Shown here one piece after another: positions 43,446 through 56,853 of a stretch of DNA of 64,000 nucleotides. The first letter of the stretch is position 1, and every line of letters starts with the position of its first letter. Position numbers and translations under genes: made by a program. Where the stretch lies: the NCBI GenBank assembly GCA_023525715.1, contig CM042014.1, forward strand, positions 17,696,563 to 17,760,562. The letters are read 5' to 3'. The notes under the pieces were generated by a model. That model worked only from the letters and a program-made list of their open reading frames with translations. It searched no databases and was not told where the DNA came from. Origin of the DNA: Cichorium intybus. Its lineage: Eukaryota > Streptophyta > Magnoliopsida > Asterales > Asteraceae.

Positions 43446-46400
43446 ATGTCATCTCACAAGTTCGATTTGGAGAAGTTCAATGGCTCGAATGATTTCACTT
43501 TATGGAAGGTTAAGATGAAGGCTCTTCTGGTTCAACAAGGATGCGCAGTTGCAGAAGAAGGAGATCGAGGGGAAAGCACATAGTGCTATTCTTTTGAGCT
43601 TGACGGATGAGGTGTTGAGGGAAGTTGTTGATCAACCCACTGCTGCCGGTATTTGGAAGAAGCTCTGTGATACGTATCAGAACAGTTCTTTAACAAATAG
43701 GCTGTATCAGAAGCAACGGTTGTACACTTTCCGGATGGCAGAAGGTACTCAAGTAAAAGACCATCTTGATTCTTTCAACCGGATTATTTTAGATCTTCAA
43801 GGAGTAGTAGTAAAGGTTGATGATGAGGATCAAGCCCTTATTTTGTTATGTTCATTGCCGAATTCACATGAGAATTTTGTTGATACTATGTTGTATGGAA
43901 GAACAACAATTACTGTGAATGATGTGAAGGATTCTCTGCTGTCCAAGGAACTCAAACGTAGAGTTTCTGGGAATGAGGAGACATCTGGTTCAGGTCTGTT
44001 CGTTGGCAGAGGAAGGACATCGGATAAGAAAGATGGTGGAAATCAGAGTAAGTCACGTTCAAAATCGAAAGTTTCTGCAAAAGTCAAGTGTTATAACTGC
44101 AAGGAGAAGGGTCACTTCAAGAGAAATTGTCCATTGCTGAAAGGGGGGAAGGGAGAAAATAGCAACAATGGCAGTGCGGCTATTGTTCAGGATGGTTTTG
44201 AAGAAGAAGACATAGACGATGTGTTGACTGTTTGTACATCTAGTTCTGTTGATGCTTGGGTCTTGGATACTGGGGCATCTTATCATATGACTTTCCATCG
44301 TTACTGGTTCGACTCTTTTAGAGACTTGAAAGGAACGGTGAAGTTGGGTGATGATTGGGTTGCTCAGGTCAAAGGAAGCGGTACGATACAGATTATGATG
44401 CACGATGGTATGGTCAGAAAGCTTGATTGCTGGTATGTTCCGGATCTTCGTAAGAACTTAATTTCTCTTACTACTTTAGCAAAGAATGGGTTGAAATACT
44501 CTGGTGAAGATGACTGGGTGAAGGTCACCAAGGGCTCTCTAGTAGTTATGAAAGAAAAAGTGCAGAAGAGTGTGGTTCCTGTCTTAGAAGGAAATTCGGT
44601 TAGGAGAACAGTGGCGATTTCTCAATCCTTAGAGAGTAGTAATGATAAGACAGAGTTGTGGCATAGAAGGTTGGGACATATGAGTGAGAAGGGTATGTCA
44701 ATTCTAAGTAAACAGGGGTTGTTTGGTGGTGAGCTAACGGGAAAACTCAAGTTTTGTGAAGCTTGTGTCAAAGGCAAGCAACGCAGGGTGAAGTTTAGTT
44801 CGGGTAAACACACAAGCAAGGAAATCCTGGAGTACATTCATTTAGATTTGTGGGGTCCCTCTCCGGTCGAGTCTCATAAAGGTCATCGATACTTTGTGAC
44901 TTTCATTGATGACTACTCAAGGAAGGTTTGGATATATTTTCTGAAGACTAAAGACGAAGTGTTTGGGAAGTTCAAGGAGTGGAAGACGATGATTGAAAAA
45001 CGGACCGGAAAATCTTTCAAGACACTCAGAACTGACAATGGGTTGGAGTTCTGCAATGCCCCGTTTGACAACTTCTGCAAGGCGGAAGGTATAGTGAGGC
45101 ATCACACTATACGGCACACACCACAGCAGAACGGAGTGGCGGAACGGATGAACCAAACACTGTTAGCGCGTGCTAGAAGCATGCGGTTATATGCTGATTT
45201 ATCGAAGAAATTCTGGGCGGAAGCGGTTAATACTGCTTGCTATCTGGTGAACAGATCACCATCAACTGCAATCGACTTTAAGACTCCTCAAGAGGTATGG
45301 TCTGGAAAACCCTCTGATTATTCTAGTTTACGTATATTTGGTTGTCCGGCTTATGCTCATGTTAATGATGGTAAACTTGAGGCGAGGGCAATGAAGTGCA
45401 TATTTCTAGGGTATGCACATGGAGTGAAAGGTTATCGTCTATGGTGTACAGAAGAAGGGAGAACCCCAAAATTTATTAATAGCAGAGATGTGACCTTTAA
45501 TGAATCTGCTATGGTGAACCAAAGAGGAGGTGATACAAGTCATGTAGGGAAAGATCAGGGTGTCAACCAGAAGGTGGAGTTTGTCACACAAATTCCAGAC
45601 AGAATGATGATAAATGAAGAACAGCATGTCGATGATGATCAGCATAGACGTGATGAAACTCATGAACAGCCCAATGAGGATCAGTCTGGTGATGCTGAGG
45701 CCGATGGTGAGAACAATGAGGATGAATCTATAGCAAGGAGAAGAGAGAAAAGGAACACAAAGACTCCAGCTAGATATGCTGCATGTGTCACTAATGATGA
45801 TATTGGTTCTGTTGCATATGCACTAGCTGTTGGTGAAAACATTGGTACTGATGAGCCTCGGTCTTACAAAGAGGCAGTGGCAAGTAAAGAAGGATCAAGC
45901 TGGTTGATGGCAATGAATGAAGAGATGCAATCTCTTGAGAAGAATGAAACGTGGGATCTTGTTCCATTACCAAAAGGAGTCAAACCGGTTGGATGCAAAT
46001 GGGTCTTTAAGAAGAAGGAAGGAATTCCAAGGGTTGAACCCGCAAGGTTCAAGGCACGGTTAGTGGCGAAGGGATTTTCTCAAAAGGAAGGAATCGACTA
46101 TCACGAGGTTTTCTCACCGGTCGTGAAGCACAAGTCAATTCGGGTTCTTTTGGCTATGGTGAGTGCGTTTAATCTAGAGCTTGAGCAGCTCGATGTCAAA
46201 ACTGCATTTCTTCATGGAAGCTTGGAGGAGAAGATATATATGTCACAGCCTGAGGGTTTTCCGGGTTCTAATAAGGATCATGTGTGTCTGTTGAAGAAGT
46301 CTCTTTATGGTTTGAAGCATTCTCCTAGACAGTGGTACAAGAGATTTGATTCGTTTATGACTTCGCATGGCTACATTCGGAATCAGTTTGATAATTGTGT

Positions 46401-47415
46401 CTACTTGAAGCAGTTGTCCAATGGGTCCTTTGTTTATCTGTTGCTATATGTTGATGATATGCTCATTGCAGCCAAGGAGATGGCTGAAATTAATAACTTG
46501 AAGAAGCTTTTGGCAAGTGAGTTTGAAATGAAGGATTTGGGTGCAGCAAAGAAGATATTGGGGATGGAGATTCAGAGAGACAGGAAAGCGGGGTTGTTAT
46601 ATGTTTCTCAGCAGAAATATATTGAGAAAGTCTTGCAGTCTTTCGGTATGGATCAGTCAAAACCAGTTGGAACTCCTTTGGCAGCGCATTTTAAATTAAA
46701 CAGAAGTACTATACCAACTACGGATGAGGAAAAAGACTATATGAGTAGAGTTCCGTACTCAAGTGCAGTTGGAAGCCTTATGTATGCTATGGTCTGTACT
46801 AGACCTAATTTAGCACATGCAGTTAGTGTGGTTAGTAGGTTTATGAGTAATCCTGGGAAAGCTCACTGGGAAGCGGTCAAGTGGATCTTGCGATACTTGA
46901 AGGGGACTAAGGATGTTTGTTTGGTTTATGGTGGTAATACTCATAGTAACTTGGTGGGATATGCAGACTCAGACTATGGTGGCAACTTGGTGAAAAGGAG
47001 ATCGCTCACGTGTTATATTTTCACTCTGTTTGGATGTGCAGTCAGTTGGAAGTCAACTTTACAGCCTACAATTGCCTTGTCTACAACTGAAGCGGAATAC
47101 ATGTCAATGACTGAAGGTATAAAGGAGTGTATCTGGCTACATGGTTTGGTGGAGAGTCTGGGGTTGAAGGTGGAGAAGCCTGTCTTGAACTGTGATAGTG
47201 AAAGCGCTTTGTGTCTAGCGAGGAATCCGGTTTATCATGAAAAGACAAAGCATATTGATATCCGGTTAAATTTCATTCGTGACATAGTTGAAGAAGACAA
47301 GTTCTCAATCTTGAAGATCGATACCAAGGTGAATCCGGCAGATATGTTGACGAAGTCGTTACCCAAGGAGAAGTTCGAGCTATGCTTGAACTTGGTTGAT
47401 GTTCGCAGGAGGTAA
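43446..47415 (+). pseudogene. Ty1-copia gag-pol polyprotein with an early frameshift
   Basis: Gag starts at ATG 43446 (MSSHKFDLEKFNGSNDFTLW). The frame is broken after QQGCA near 43545 by a small deletion. From there a 1288-codon frame runs to 47415. It contains the gag UBN2 region, knuckle CYNCKEKGHFKRNC, protease WVLDTGASYHM, integrase HHCC (HRRLGH...CEACVKGK), the acidic residues in HLDLWG, LRTDNGLEF and QNGVAERMNQ, RT with KTAFLHGSLEE and LLLYVDDM, and RNase H with GYADSDYGG, STTEAEYM and KTKHIDIR. All catalytic motifs look intact. Only the N-terminal break and the missing primer site argue against activity. Confidence 0.9.
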
Positions 47416-47510
47416 GTCCCTACGGGGCAAGCTGGCAGGAGACGAGAGGAAGTTTTTTGGTTTCTAGAGCGAGGTGGAGCTATGTTGAATTCGCAATTCA
47501 AGGTGAAGAT

Positions 47511-47918
47511 TGTTAAATAGTGAATTGGGAATTAAAACCCGTATGAATTGTAAACACGCGCGCCGCGGCCCATTAAGTGTCCGCGTCGCGTGGGCCGTGA
47601 ACAGCTAGGGTACGGCTAGGGTTTCTTGTAATGCCTATAAATATAAAGGCTGGTCATTAGGGTTTTGGTTGGTTGTCGGGCTGTCAAGTCTGAAGTCAGT
47701 AGTCAGAAGAGGCCGATTTACTAGCAATCTAGGTACGCTCTGTAACACCTATATTTAGCTCTGGAATAAAGAATACTCTCTTCTGCCCGTGGACGTAGGT
47801 CATCTTGGACCGAACCACGTAAATCTCTGTGTCGTTACTTTGTGTTTATATTTCCGCATTTATATTCTCGTTATTATTCCTGGGCAATAGGCTATAGATT
47901 TAGGTCTATTTCCTAACA
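47511..47918 (+). repeat. 3' LTR of the copia element
   Basis: It has the same length as the 5' LTR and differs at about five positions by eye. The following 225 bp (47919-48145) repeat the segment after the 5' LTR. Confidence 0.9.
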
Positions 47919-48157
47919 GTTATCATATTGGGATACTTCACAACGAATCCTTTTGATACGTCTCTTTTAAGGAAATATTAGATTAAGCAATCTTTAATCT
48001 CAAAATTACCCCTCCAACCAAATAATATATAAATCGCTCTCAAAACATTCGTATTTATACTTTGTTTTTGGTTCCTCAATGATATATATTATAAAGTTTT
48101 ATATGATAAAACACCTGCTTTTTCTAAATAAAAACAAAATGGGAGATTACAACATTG

Positions 48158-48330
48158 TAGGGGTGAGCAAAACCAAAACCGAAAATAATCGATAAAATCG
48201 ACTCGAAAAACTGACTCCAAACCGTCGGTTTTGGGTTTAAATTTTCTAAAACCGAAAAAATGGGTTTGTGTATTGAACAAAACCGAGAAAAACCGACCCG
48301 AACCGATTTGTTTAAAGTGTTTGAGAATTG
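48158..48330. repeat. AACCGAAAA-rich MITE relic
   Basis: GTAGGGGTGAGCAAAACC at the left resembles the hAT-like end at 16031, followed by repeats of AAAACCGA. The right end is unclear. Confidence 0.4.
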
Positions 48331-49549
48331 TATTATATATACATATTATATATAAGACTTTCGCATATAGGTGTGCAAGACATCCTTGACAACCCATGAC
48401 AGTCGCCACGTCAGCATGACAACCCCAGGACACACCCCAGGAAATGCAAGACATCATAACACACATTTTATTTTCCACGTCATCAATTTATTTTACGTTT
48501 TTTATAATTAAAATTAAACATTATAAATTAATTAAAAACCATAATATTAAAATAAAAATAAAAGACATTACATTAAATTAAAAAAAACATTAAAATAAAA
48601 AAGATCAAACATTTCCTAAATTTAAAAAGAAAAACTAGTTATCTAAATATTTTTTCCGAATTTTTTCGTTCATCGCCTGGATTGCCGCAAGGTCAAGTTC
48701 GGCCCCCAATTTGCTCATAACTTGAAAATCCAACCGTGTTTCTTGAATTTCGTTGAAGAAGAGGAATTGTTCAATGAGAGCATCACCCTTCTCCCCGACT
48801 TAATATTTGGATGACGAGGCGGAGGCGGCTCGTTTCACTCGGTCACGACCGATCGGGCGGGTAGGTGGAGTCGACTCGTTTTTCGGGGGACCATCGTCCT
48901 CGAGGTCGATCGGGTCTCGACCGTCGGAAGCGTAATTGTTGGATTCCGAGACCCTCGCACGTTTGGATCCCGAGCTCGAGTCGGAGGATTCGGGAACAAG
49001 TAGGCATTTTGGACCATTTCGTATAACCCAAGCTTTCAAATGCGCAAACAGTTTTCCAACTTGTCGAGCGTATTGGTCCATCGCCGTGTTGAAAGTGTTG
49101 AACTCGTTTTCCCCGCTTCGGCGAACGTTGACCAAGTTATCGAAGATTCTGTTGAACTTGGTACACCTTGGCGAAGTTTCCGCTATTTCCCGGTAATCCC
49201 ATCGTTGTTTCGGTACGCTCCACGGCCCATCGCTTCGTGATAATGGTCTAAAATATGCTCCAACAATCCTTTGGCACTTTGACTATTTCCTTTTTGGGAA
49301 TCGGTGGAAATAACTAGCCAAGATTTCACCAATTGGACTTCTTCATCTTGCGTCCACGGAATCTTTGCGTCTTAGGCGTTCCGTCTCTTGTTTCGCGAAC
49401 TATTCTTTTTCTTTCATGATGAAGACGCGGGCGGTGGTTGGGTTTCCATGACAACCTCATTGGGGGATGCTTGTAGCGGTTGTGATGGAATCGGTGGTGA
49501 TTGCACGATCGGTTGTGGAAAAGGTGGGTATTGGTAAGGTGGTGGCGGG

Positions 49550-51800
49550 TGTGACATCCGCCTAAAATGGATTCGGGTCAACCCAACCCAATTGGAAATT
49601 TAATAAACCCTACTCGAGATTTCTCGATGCTAATAGGATCAAAACCCTTACACTACGATATAAATTGACGTTAATAACAATATAGCATAGTATAACGTTA
49701 TAACTATAATCAAATTAAATTATGATACCATATTAAAATCAAATCAAAGTATGATGCTCTAATTAAATTAAAATAATCAAACTTGAATGCTATAATTAAA
49801 CTTCAAATCAAAGTAGATTGTTATAATCAAATAATAACCTATCTTTTATAAAACTCTATTTTTATAAACTCTACATTAAATTTTATAAAACTCTTATATT
49901 AATTAATATATTATATAAAAGATGCTTGTGTTAGTGGAAAATTATGAAGACCACCAAAAATAAAAGTTTATTCCCATTGTCTCCCACTCACACATCTCAT
50001 CATCTTTTCTTTCATTTTTCTCCCAACACATTATTCTCATAACCACTCAAACCATATCTATTCTTTCTCTCACTCTCAATCTCGAAATTCCTCCTAGAAA
50101 TCTTCATATTTCAGCCAAGAACACTCCAATATACTCAAATCTTCATCCCTCTTGAAGCATTCATCAATGTATGTTGTTAAAAGTCTCAAATTCATGAATG
50201 AAACAAATTAAATCCATCAAACTATCTAAAACTCATTTTATGCATAAACCTGATTTTTCTCAGGATCCCATCAATAAAATAAGAAGTTCTGGAAATTTTC
50301 AGAAAATAACTTATTTTTATTGAATTACTATAATTATTGCAATAAAATAGGGCAATAATTCACATAAAATACTTTTTGCAGTCAATAAATTCTGGGAAAA
50401 TTTCGAAACAACCCATATATTGATTAAAGTGGATTTATAAAGTTTTATGCATTTATATTACTGTTTGATGCTTATTTTGTATTTTATTTTGTTGTAGATA
50501 AATAAATTACAAAATATAGTTATGTATGTTAAAAACTAGATTTTATATTTTTCGCACCTTATTAACATTTTAAAGACTCCATGAAAAAATTTACAGATTT
50601 TTTTAAGAACGTTTGATTATTTTTACTGATTTAATGATTATTTAATGGTTTAAATTGATAATAAACAGCTACACATGTCCAAAAATTATAAAACCATATA
50701 AGAATATCATATATAACATGTTAATCATAAATAAAAAGTCTAATGAATTTCTATTAATATTTTCCTGTTATTTATGATTTTATTGATTAGTTAATAATGA
50801 AAAACATAAGAAATACTTCCCATAGTCCAAAATATTCAAAATATTTACAGTAGGCTCAATATAATGTTAGAAGACTATGGTTAATTTTCCAGAATTTTTG
50901 GGAATCATTTAATATTTTTCCCGAATTTTGTTGTGGTTTAATTATTAAAATACTAAATAAATATTAAAGCAGTTAAGAAAAATATGAAAATTTTAAAGTA
51001 ATTACTATTTTATGAAATAATGATTTTCGGTTAATTTCAGAATGATTCATTACTGTTTAGTATTTAAAACCATTTTCCTAAGTATCTAAGCATGTAAAAA
51101 TGCATTTTTATTGATTATTTCATATAAATAATTGTTTATAATATATAAAATCTGTAAATACTTATAATTTGACAAGTTATTATTTTAATAAGAAATTATT
51201 AAAATCTTGCCTAAAGTGAAAATATAAATTAATTAAGCAAAGTAATTAATTCAATTTAAAATTCATCTAACCTATAAATACATTAATATTCAAAACAAAA
51301 TTTGATTATTGTTCTTTCATCTAATATAAGAATATGTGTCAAATTATTTTTATTAATACTCCATTCCCGTTTAGTAGTTCCTAAACCAAAACTATTAATT
51401 ATAATAGGTTCCACGTCGTTTTGACCCGAGCCGTCTATCGTACAACACGCATATTCCGTTTGGACTAATGTGAGTAATCTACCCCATATTTTATAATTTT
51501 CAATACTTTTGGGATGTATCATGTGTTTTTAATATGTTTCAACTTCATTTTATTATTTTTTCACCATTGAGACATTGTTGGGACATTTATACATGAATCA
51601 TTATTTGTATAATTATTGTTTGTTTACGCTACATGTACTTGTAGTACATTACAATTTTTAGTCTAATCTCCATGACTATGCCCGTATTCTTGAGGTACGT
51701 TATGGACAATAATAGCGCTATTGGGTTGACCACCCCGCCTTGGGACGCTAAGGTGATTGATTGCACGTGGTTGAGTGTGTATGATGATTAGATGCTCCAT

Positions 51801-51873
<73 letters not shown>

Positions 51874-52309
51874 GTATATATAGGGTGAGGACTTATTGTT
51901 GTTGTTATCATTTGTTAATCAATTTTTGATTTATAAACCGTTATCTCAATAATACTTGCTTGTCGACTTCCAAAGAAAACAAGTTTCAAATTATAAATAT
52001 TTCAAACTCACAATTTTCTTTAATAAAACTAGATTACTCACCAACTCTCGTAGTTGACCTGTTTTTACCCATGATGCAGATTTGAAGAATGAAGTTGATG
52101 AAAAGTAAGGTATACCTTAGAAACCCACAAGACTATTTAAATTTGATGTAATAAATGTTGTTTGTATTTGAATTTGTATTTGTATGTTGTGGATCTTGTT
52201 TGCCTACTTAGTACTTAATTGAATGTAATCATATTATAACATAGTTGTCATCAGACTTTGAACAATATATCACGCCTTAATCGATTCCGCCAAGGATCGG
52301 GGTGTGACA
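49550..52309 (+). repeat. 5' LTR of the 49550-59563 gypsy element
   Basis: 2760 bp. It is longer than the other LTR mainly because of a (TA)n tract at 51803-51867. The 79-codon minus-strand frame at 51283-51522, repeated at 58587-58826, is LTR sequence and not a gene. Confidence 0.95.
51803..51867. repeat. (TA)n microsatellite expanded in one LTR
   Basis: About 32 TA units here, against an interrupted tract of about 30 bp at the matching place in the 3' LTR (near 59107-59135). Confidence 0.9.
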
Positions 52310-52312
52310 GAT

Positions 52313-52326
52313 TGGTATCAGAGCCC
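52313..52326 (+). promoter_or_regulatory. Primer binding site, initiator tRNA-Met
   Basis: TGGTATCAGAGCCC lies three bases after the 5' LTR. Confidence 0.9.
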
Positions 52327-53164
52327 TTGACTATAGGGAATTAGGTTAATTGCCTTGACCTAGTCTATAGCCTCTAGGGTCCTCTCGTATGCTAGTTTAT
52401 AAAATGCACACACAACTGCATGCAATTCGCACTTAGAAAATCCTAAGAATACATTTGTGTGCTAATTGCTCCCTTATGTGCTTACGTATTATTCCCGACA
52501 CTTATATGTGTGCATACACTTGTGAATTTTCTCCTTTTTCTCTTAAAATCACACACATACTCAAATGGTTTCAAAATAAAAATTTACATACATATATATT
52601 CCTTAGAGCTCATAGGAAATTAAAAGTCATCCACTCTAGTTGGGTAGGATCAAAGTAATGGACGCGTAGTAACTGGAAGGGGGAGGTGCCGGTAGCCCGA
52701 AAGTCCTGACTAGGTAAGCATTCGTATACATCCCAATCAACCGAGGGACCAGTTTGCTTACCTGGGGACCAAAGGCGGGAGTTCCGAAACCTATAGGCCA
52801 AAGCGCGTCATTCACATTACTTTTGAGCCATCAAAATACCCGACCTTATCAAACGTATCCAAAAGGATACACTCCAAAATGGCCAACTCATTGGACTATT
52901 AAGTTCCCTAATGGGCCTTGAAGTGGGAAAAACATGTGAAAACATAGTATTGTGGGGGCCCACGCAATTGTTACATGCTTCACATTTAGTACCCATGGAA
53001 ACCCAAAAGGTGCCCAACACTCCTAACCATGGCCCAACAAGTGTTTTACAATCATTTTACCCAACAATGTCTACAAACTTAATTTCCATAATTAATTTAC
53101 AAATAACTCACAATTCCATATGCGTGTTTCTCATAGATGGCATTACGACCCCCTCTATAACCAC
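52327..53164 (+). other. Gypsy leader with gag capsid region missing
   Basis: Where the leader and capsid coding region should lie there is only about 0.8 kb without a capsid-like frame. The region has GC-richer leader sequence (52600-52800). Confidence 0.6.
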
Positions 53165-56100
53165 TGTAACTATCACCATATGACCACCAGCCTGTGTCGC
53201 CTTTGTACGACTTGTGGTCGCTATGGCCACTTGGCAGACACATGCCGTGCACCAAAAACTCAGTGACCATTCGCTCTACCCTCAAATCAGCAAACACAAA
53301 CCCGGTATCCAACTGGAACATGCTTCAACTGTGGTGACCCCACCCATTTCAGAAACGCGTGTCCTAGGCTTGTCAATATCATTAACACTCAAGCCCAGGC
53401 AAATCCAACAATGCATGTTCCAGCTCCCAAAGGCCGAGCATTTGTCATTACCGCAACCCAAGAACAGACCGATAACAAGGTCGTAAATTGTACGTTTCTC
53501 ATAAATGACTGCTACACGTCAGTACTTTTTGATTCAGGTGCCGATAAAAGTTTTGTGTCTTTGGAATTTGAACCCATACTTCACACACCTTGCACGATTC
53601 TTGATGAACACTTTACCGTAGAAGTCGCCAATGGAAAATACATTTCACTCAATGCAGTCATCTAAGATTGCAATTTCGATTTTTGCGGTCATAAATTTTC
53701 TGTCAATTTAGTTCCTATGGAACTTGGTAGCTTCGACATCATCGTGGGAATGGATAGGCTATCCCAAAACCATGGTGAAATAGTATGTTACGAGAAGTTT
53801 AGTCGTATTCCTCTTGCCGACGGTCAAAGTCTTCGTATTTATGGCGAGACTCGTTCAAAAAAGCTTAGTCTTATGTCATGTACTCAAGCTCGATCATATC
53901 TACGTAAAGAGTACATGGCTTTCTTAGCCCATGTGGCGGAAACAAAGGTCAAAGAAAAGAAGATCGAAGATATTCCGATTGTACGAGACTTTCCCGACAT
54001 CTTTCCCGATGACGTATCTGGACTCCCTCCAGTACGTGAGCTAGAGTTCCGCATCGATCTCGTTCCTGAGGCTGCTCCCATAGCCAAGTCTCCATATCGG
54101 TTGGCTCCAACCGAGATGCAAGAATTGGCAAGTCAGCTCCAAGAATTAACCGATAAGGGATTTATCCGCCCTAGTACTTCACCCTGGGGAGCCCCGGTTC
54201 TCTTCATCAAAAAGAAAGATGGTTCGTTTCGTATGTGTATCGATTATCAGGAGTTAAATAAATTGACCATCAAGAACCGATATCCGTTACCTCGGATCGA
54301 CGACCTTTTTGATCAGCTTCAAGGAGCTTCATGCTTCTCAAAAATCGACCTCCGCTCAGGTTATCACCAACTTCGAGTACGGGAAGAAGACATCCCCAAA
54401 ACCGCTTTCTGAACCCGCTATGGTCATTACGAGTTCACCGTTATGACTTTCGGCCTAACGAATGCCCCTGCCGCATTCATGGACTTGATGAATCGGATAT
54501 TTAAACATTATCTCAACCGTTTTGTTATCGTCTTTATTAATGACATCCTCATTTACTCCAAGACAAAGGCAAACCATGAAAGACACCTTCGTCTAACTCT
54601 CCAAACATTGCAAGGAAATCAGCTCTATGCCAAATTTTCGAAATGCGAGTTTTGGTTAAATGAGGTACAATTCCTCGGTCATATTGTAAGTGACAAGGGT
54701 ATTTTAGTCGATCCCGCAAAAGTTGAAGCAGTCAAGAATTGGAAAGCCCCACGTACCCCCAAGGAAAATCGGTCATTCCTCGGTTTAGCCGGCTATTACC
54801 GGCGTTTCATTTCAAATTTCTCAAAGATCGCTTTACCGCTTACTTTTCTCACTTGCAAGGGTACGCCATTTGATTGGGGACCCAAGCAGGAAGACGCTTT
54901 CCAAACCCTTAAACAAATATTGTGTAACGCTCCGATTCTTACACTCCCTGAAGGATCCGAAGATTTCGTGGTATACTGCGATGCCTCCAATCTCGGTCTA
55001 GGTTGTGTTTTGAGGCAAAGGGGAAAGGTTATAGCTTACGCATCGCGACAACTCAAAATCCATGAAAGGAATTATACGACTCATGATTTGGAGCTCAATG
55101 CCGTGGTTTTTGCTCTTAAAATTTGGAGGCATTACCTTTACGGCACTAAATGCGTAATTTTCACCGACCATAAGAGCTTGCAACATATTCTTAATCAAAG
55201 GGAACTCAATATGAGGCAAACACGATGGGTCGAACTCCTAAATGATTACGAGTGTGAAATACGCTATCATCCGGGCAAGGCGAACGTCGTAGCCAATGCG
55301 TTAATCCGAAAAGAACAAGCCAAAGCATTTCATTTAATATGTTCTTCTATCTTGTCCAATCTCAGTGACCGAATTCAATGAGCCCAACACTCGGCAATTA
55401 CCGAAAATGACATGCCTACGGGAATTGATGGGGAGTTGGAATCTAAATCTGATGGTATTTTCTATTATCAAGATCGCATCTGGATCCCAGATCGCGACAA
55501 TCTTCGTACATTCCTGATGGAAGAAATCCATAAAAGTCGATATTCCATTCATCATGGTGCTGACAAGATGTATCATGGCTTGAGAACCAATTATTGGTGG
55601 TCGGGAATGAAAAAGGATATTGCTTTATTCGTAGCCAAATGTCTTACATGTTCCAGGGTCAAAGCAGAACATCAACGACCCTCTGGACTATTGGTCCAAC
55701 CGGTAATCCCCGAGTGGAAATGGGAAGCGATCACCATGGATTTCGTAACCAAACTTCCCCGTACCACAAAGGGACATGACAGCATTTGGGTAATCATTGA
55801 CCGTTTGACTAAATCTGCTCACTTCCTTCCCATCCGTGAACATTTCAAGGTCGAACAACTTGCTCGGATTTACATCGACGAGATAGTTAGTCGGCATGGC
55901 ATCCCTCTCAGCATCATTTTAGATTGTGATGGGAGATTTCTCTCTCGGTTCTGGCAATCACTTCAAGAAGCCATGGGAACCCGCCTCGATCTCAGTACCA
56001 CCTATCATCCTCAGACCGATGGTCAATCTGAGAGGACAATTCAAACACTCGAAGATATGTTGAGGGCGTGTGTCTTAGATTTCGGAGGAAACTGGGACTC

Positions 56101-56803
56101 TCATTTACCGTTGGTGGAATTCTCCTATAATAACAGTTATCATTCTAGCATCAAGATGCCACCATTTGAGGCATTGTATGGCCGTAAATGCCGATCTCCT
56201 ATTTGCTGGCATGAAATTGGCGAGTCCCACGTGATTCGCGCAACAGTGGATTCTCCAATCATTGGTCCTGAGCTTATCCAGGAAACAATCGACAAAATCA
56301 CTCAGATTCGCAATAACCTTCTCACAGCTCGTAGCCGACAAAAGAGTTACGCCGACAAGCGACGCAAACCGCTTGAATTTACCGTGGGTGACATGGTCAT
56401 GTTAAAAGTGTCCCCATGGAAAGGTGTGGTTCGATTTGGACGCAAGGGTAAATTGGCACCATGCTATGTAGGCCCGTTCAAAATCCTGAAAAGGATCGGA
56501 CCAGTAGCCTACGAGTTGGATCTACCAATAGAGCTTAATAAAGTTCACCCAGTATTTCATATAGCCAACCTCAAGAAGTGTTTAGCAGACGAGAACCTTC
56601 ATGTTCCTCTCGAGGATATCCAAATCGACGAGACAATGCAATTTATCGAGAAACCCTTGGAAATTGCCGACCGAAAGGAAAAGCAACTCAAAAGAAGTCG
56701 CATTCCCCTGGTCAAGGTCAGGTGGCAGTCAGCACGCGGACCCGAGTATACATGGGAGCGTGAGGATCAAATGCGTACCAAATACCCGCAACTTTTCTCT
56801 TAA
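53165..56803 (+). pseudogene. Defective Ty3-gypsy gag(knuckle)-pol
   Basis: Two CCHC knuckles remain (CTTCGRYGHLADTC near 53200 and CFNCGDPTHFRNAC near 53322) but in different frames. Protease has LFDSGADKSFVS, then TAA at 53663. RT begins ELEFRIDLVPEAAPIAKSPY and meets TGA at 54410. RT resumes with VFINDILIYS, where Asn replaces the first catalytic Asp of the FIDD box. RNase H has YCDASNLGLG. TGA follows at 55379. Integrase (YHPQTDGQSERTIQTLEDML) and a chromodomain-like C-terminus (LVKVRWQSARGPEYTWERED) are open from 55412 to 56803. At least three stops, one frame change and a dead RT site make it non-autonomous. It is distinct from the element at 4940 in LTRs and protein. Confidence 0.9.
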
Positions 56804-56840
56804 GGTACTCTCTTCTTAAATTTCGGGACAAAATTTCCTA

Positions 56841-56853
56841 AAGTAGGGGAGAC
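56841..56853 (+). promoter_or_regulatory. Polypurine tract of the second gypsy element
   Basis: AAGTAGGGGAGAC directly precedes the 3' LTR. Confidence 0.8.

Larger units (their letters stand above)
42814..47918 (+). mobile_element. Ty1-copia LTR retrotransposon (Tork/TNT1-like)
   Basis: LTRs of 408 bp at 42814-43221 and 47511-47918 start TGTTAAATAG and end CCTAACA, with about five differences by eye. The gag-pol order is PR-IN-RT-RH, which defines copia. The 3' LTR is preceded by AAGGTGAAGAT, a typical copia polypurine tract. Identity continues beyond each LTR for about 225 bp, and no matching 5-bp target duplication is found. A standard tRNA-Met primer site is not evident; GTTATCATA after the 5' LTR is only a degenerate match. 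Confidence 0.9.

Noticed and set aside
44059..47501. Minus-strand ORFs opposite the copia polyprotein
   Set aside because: Antisense shadows of the long plus-strand frame.
51283..51522. 79-codon ORF repeated at 58587-58826
   Set aside because: Part of the LTRs of the second gypsy element, no recognisable domain.
52610..53321. Small ORFs in the second gypsy leader as possible host genes
   Set aside because: Position between primer site and zinc knuckles shows they are leader or gag remnants; no domain seen.
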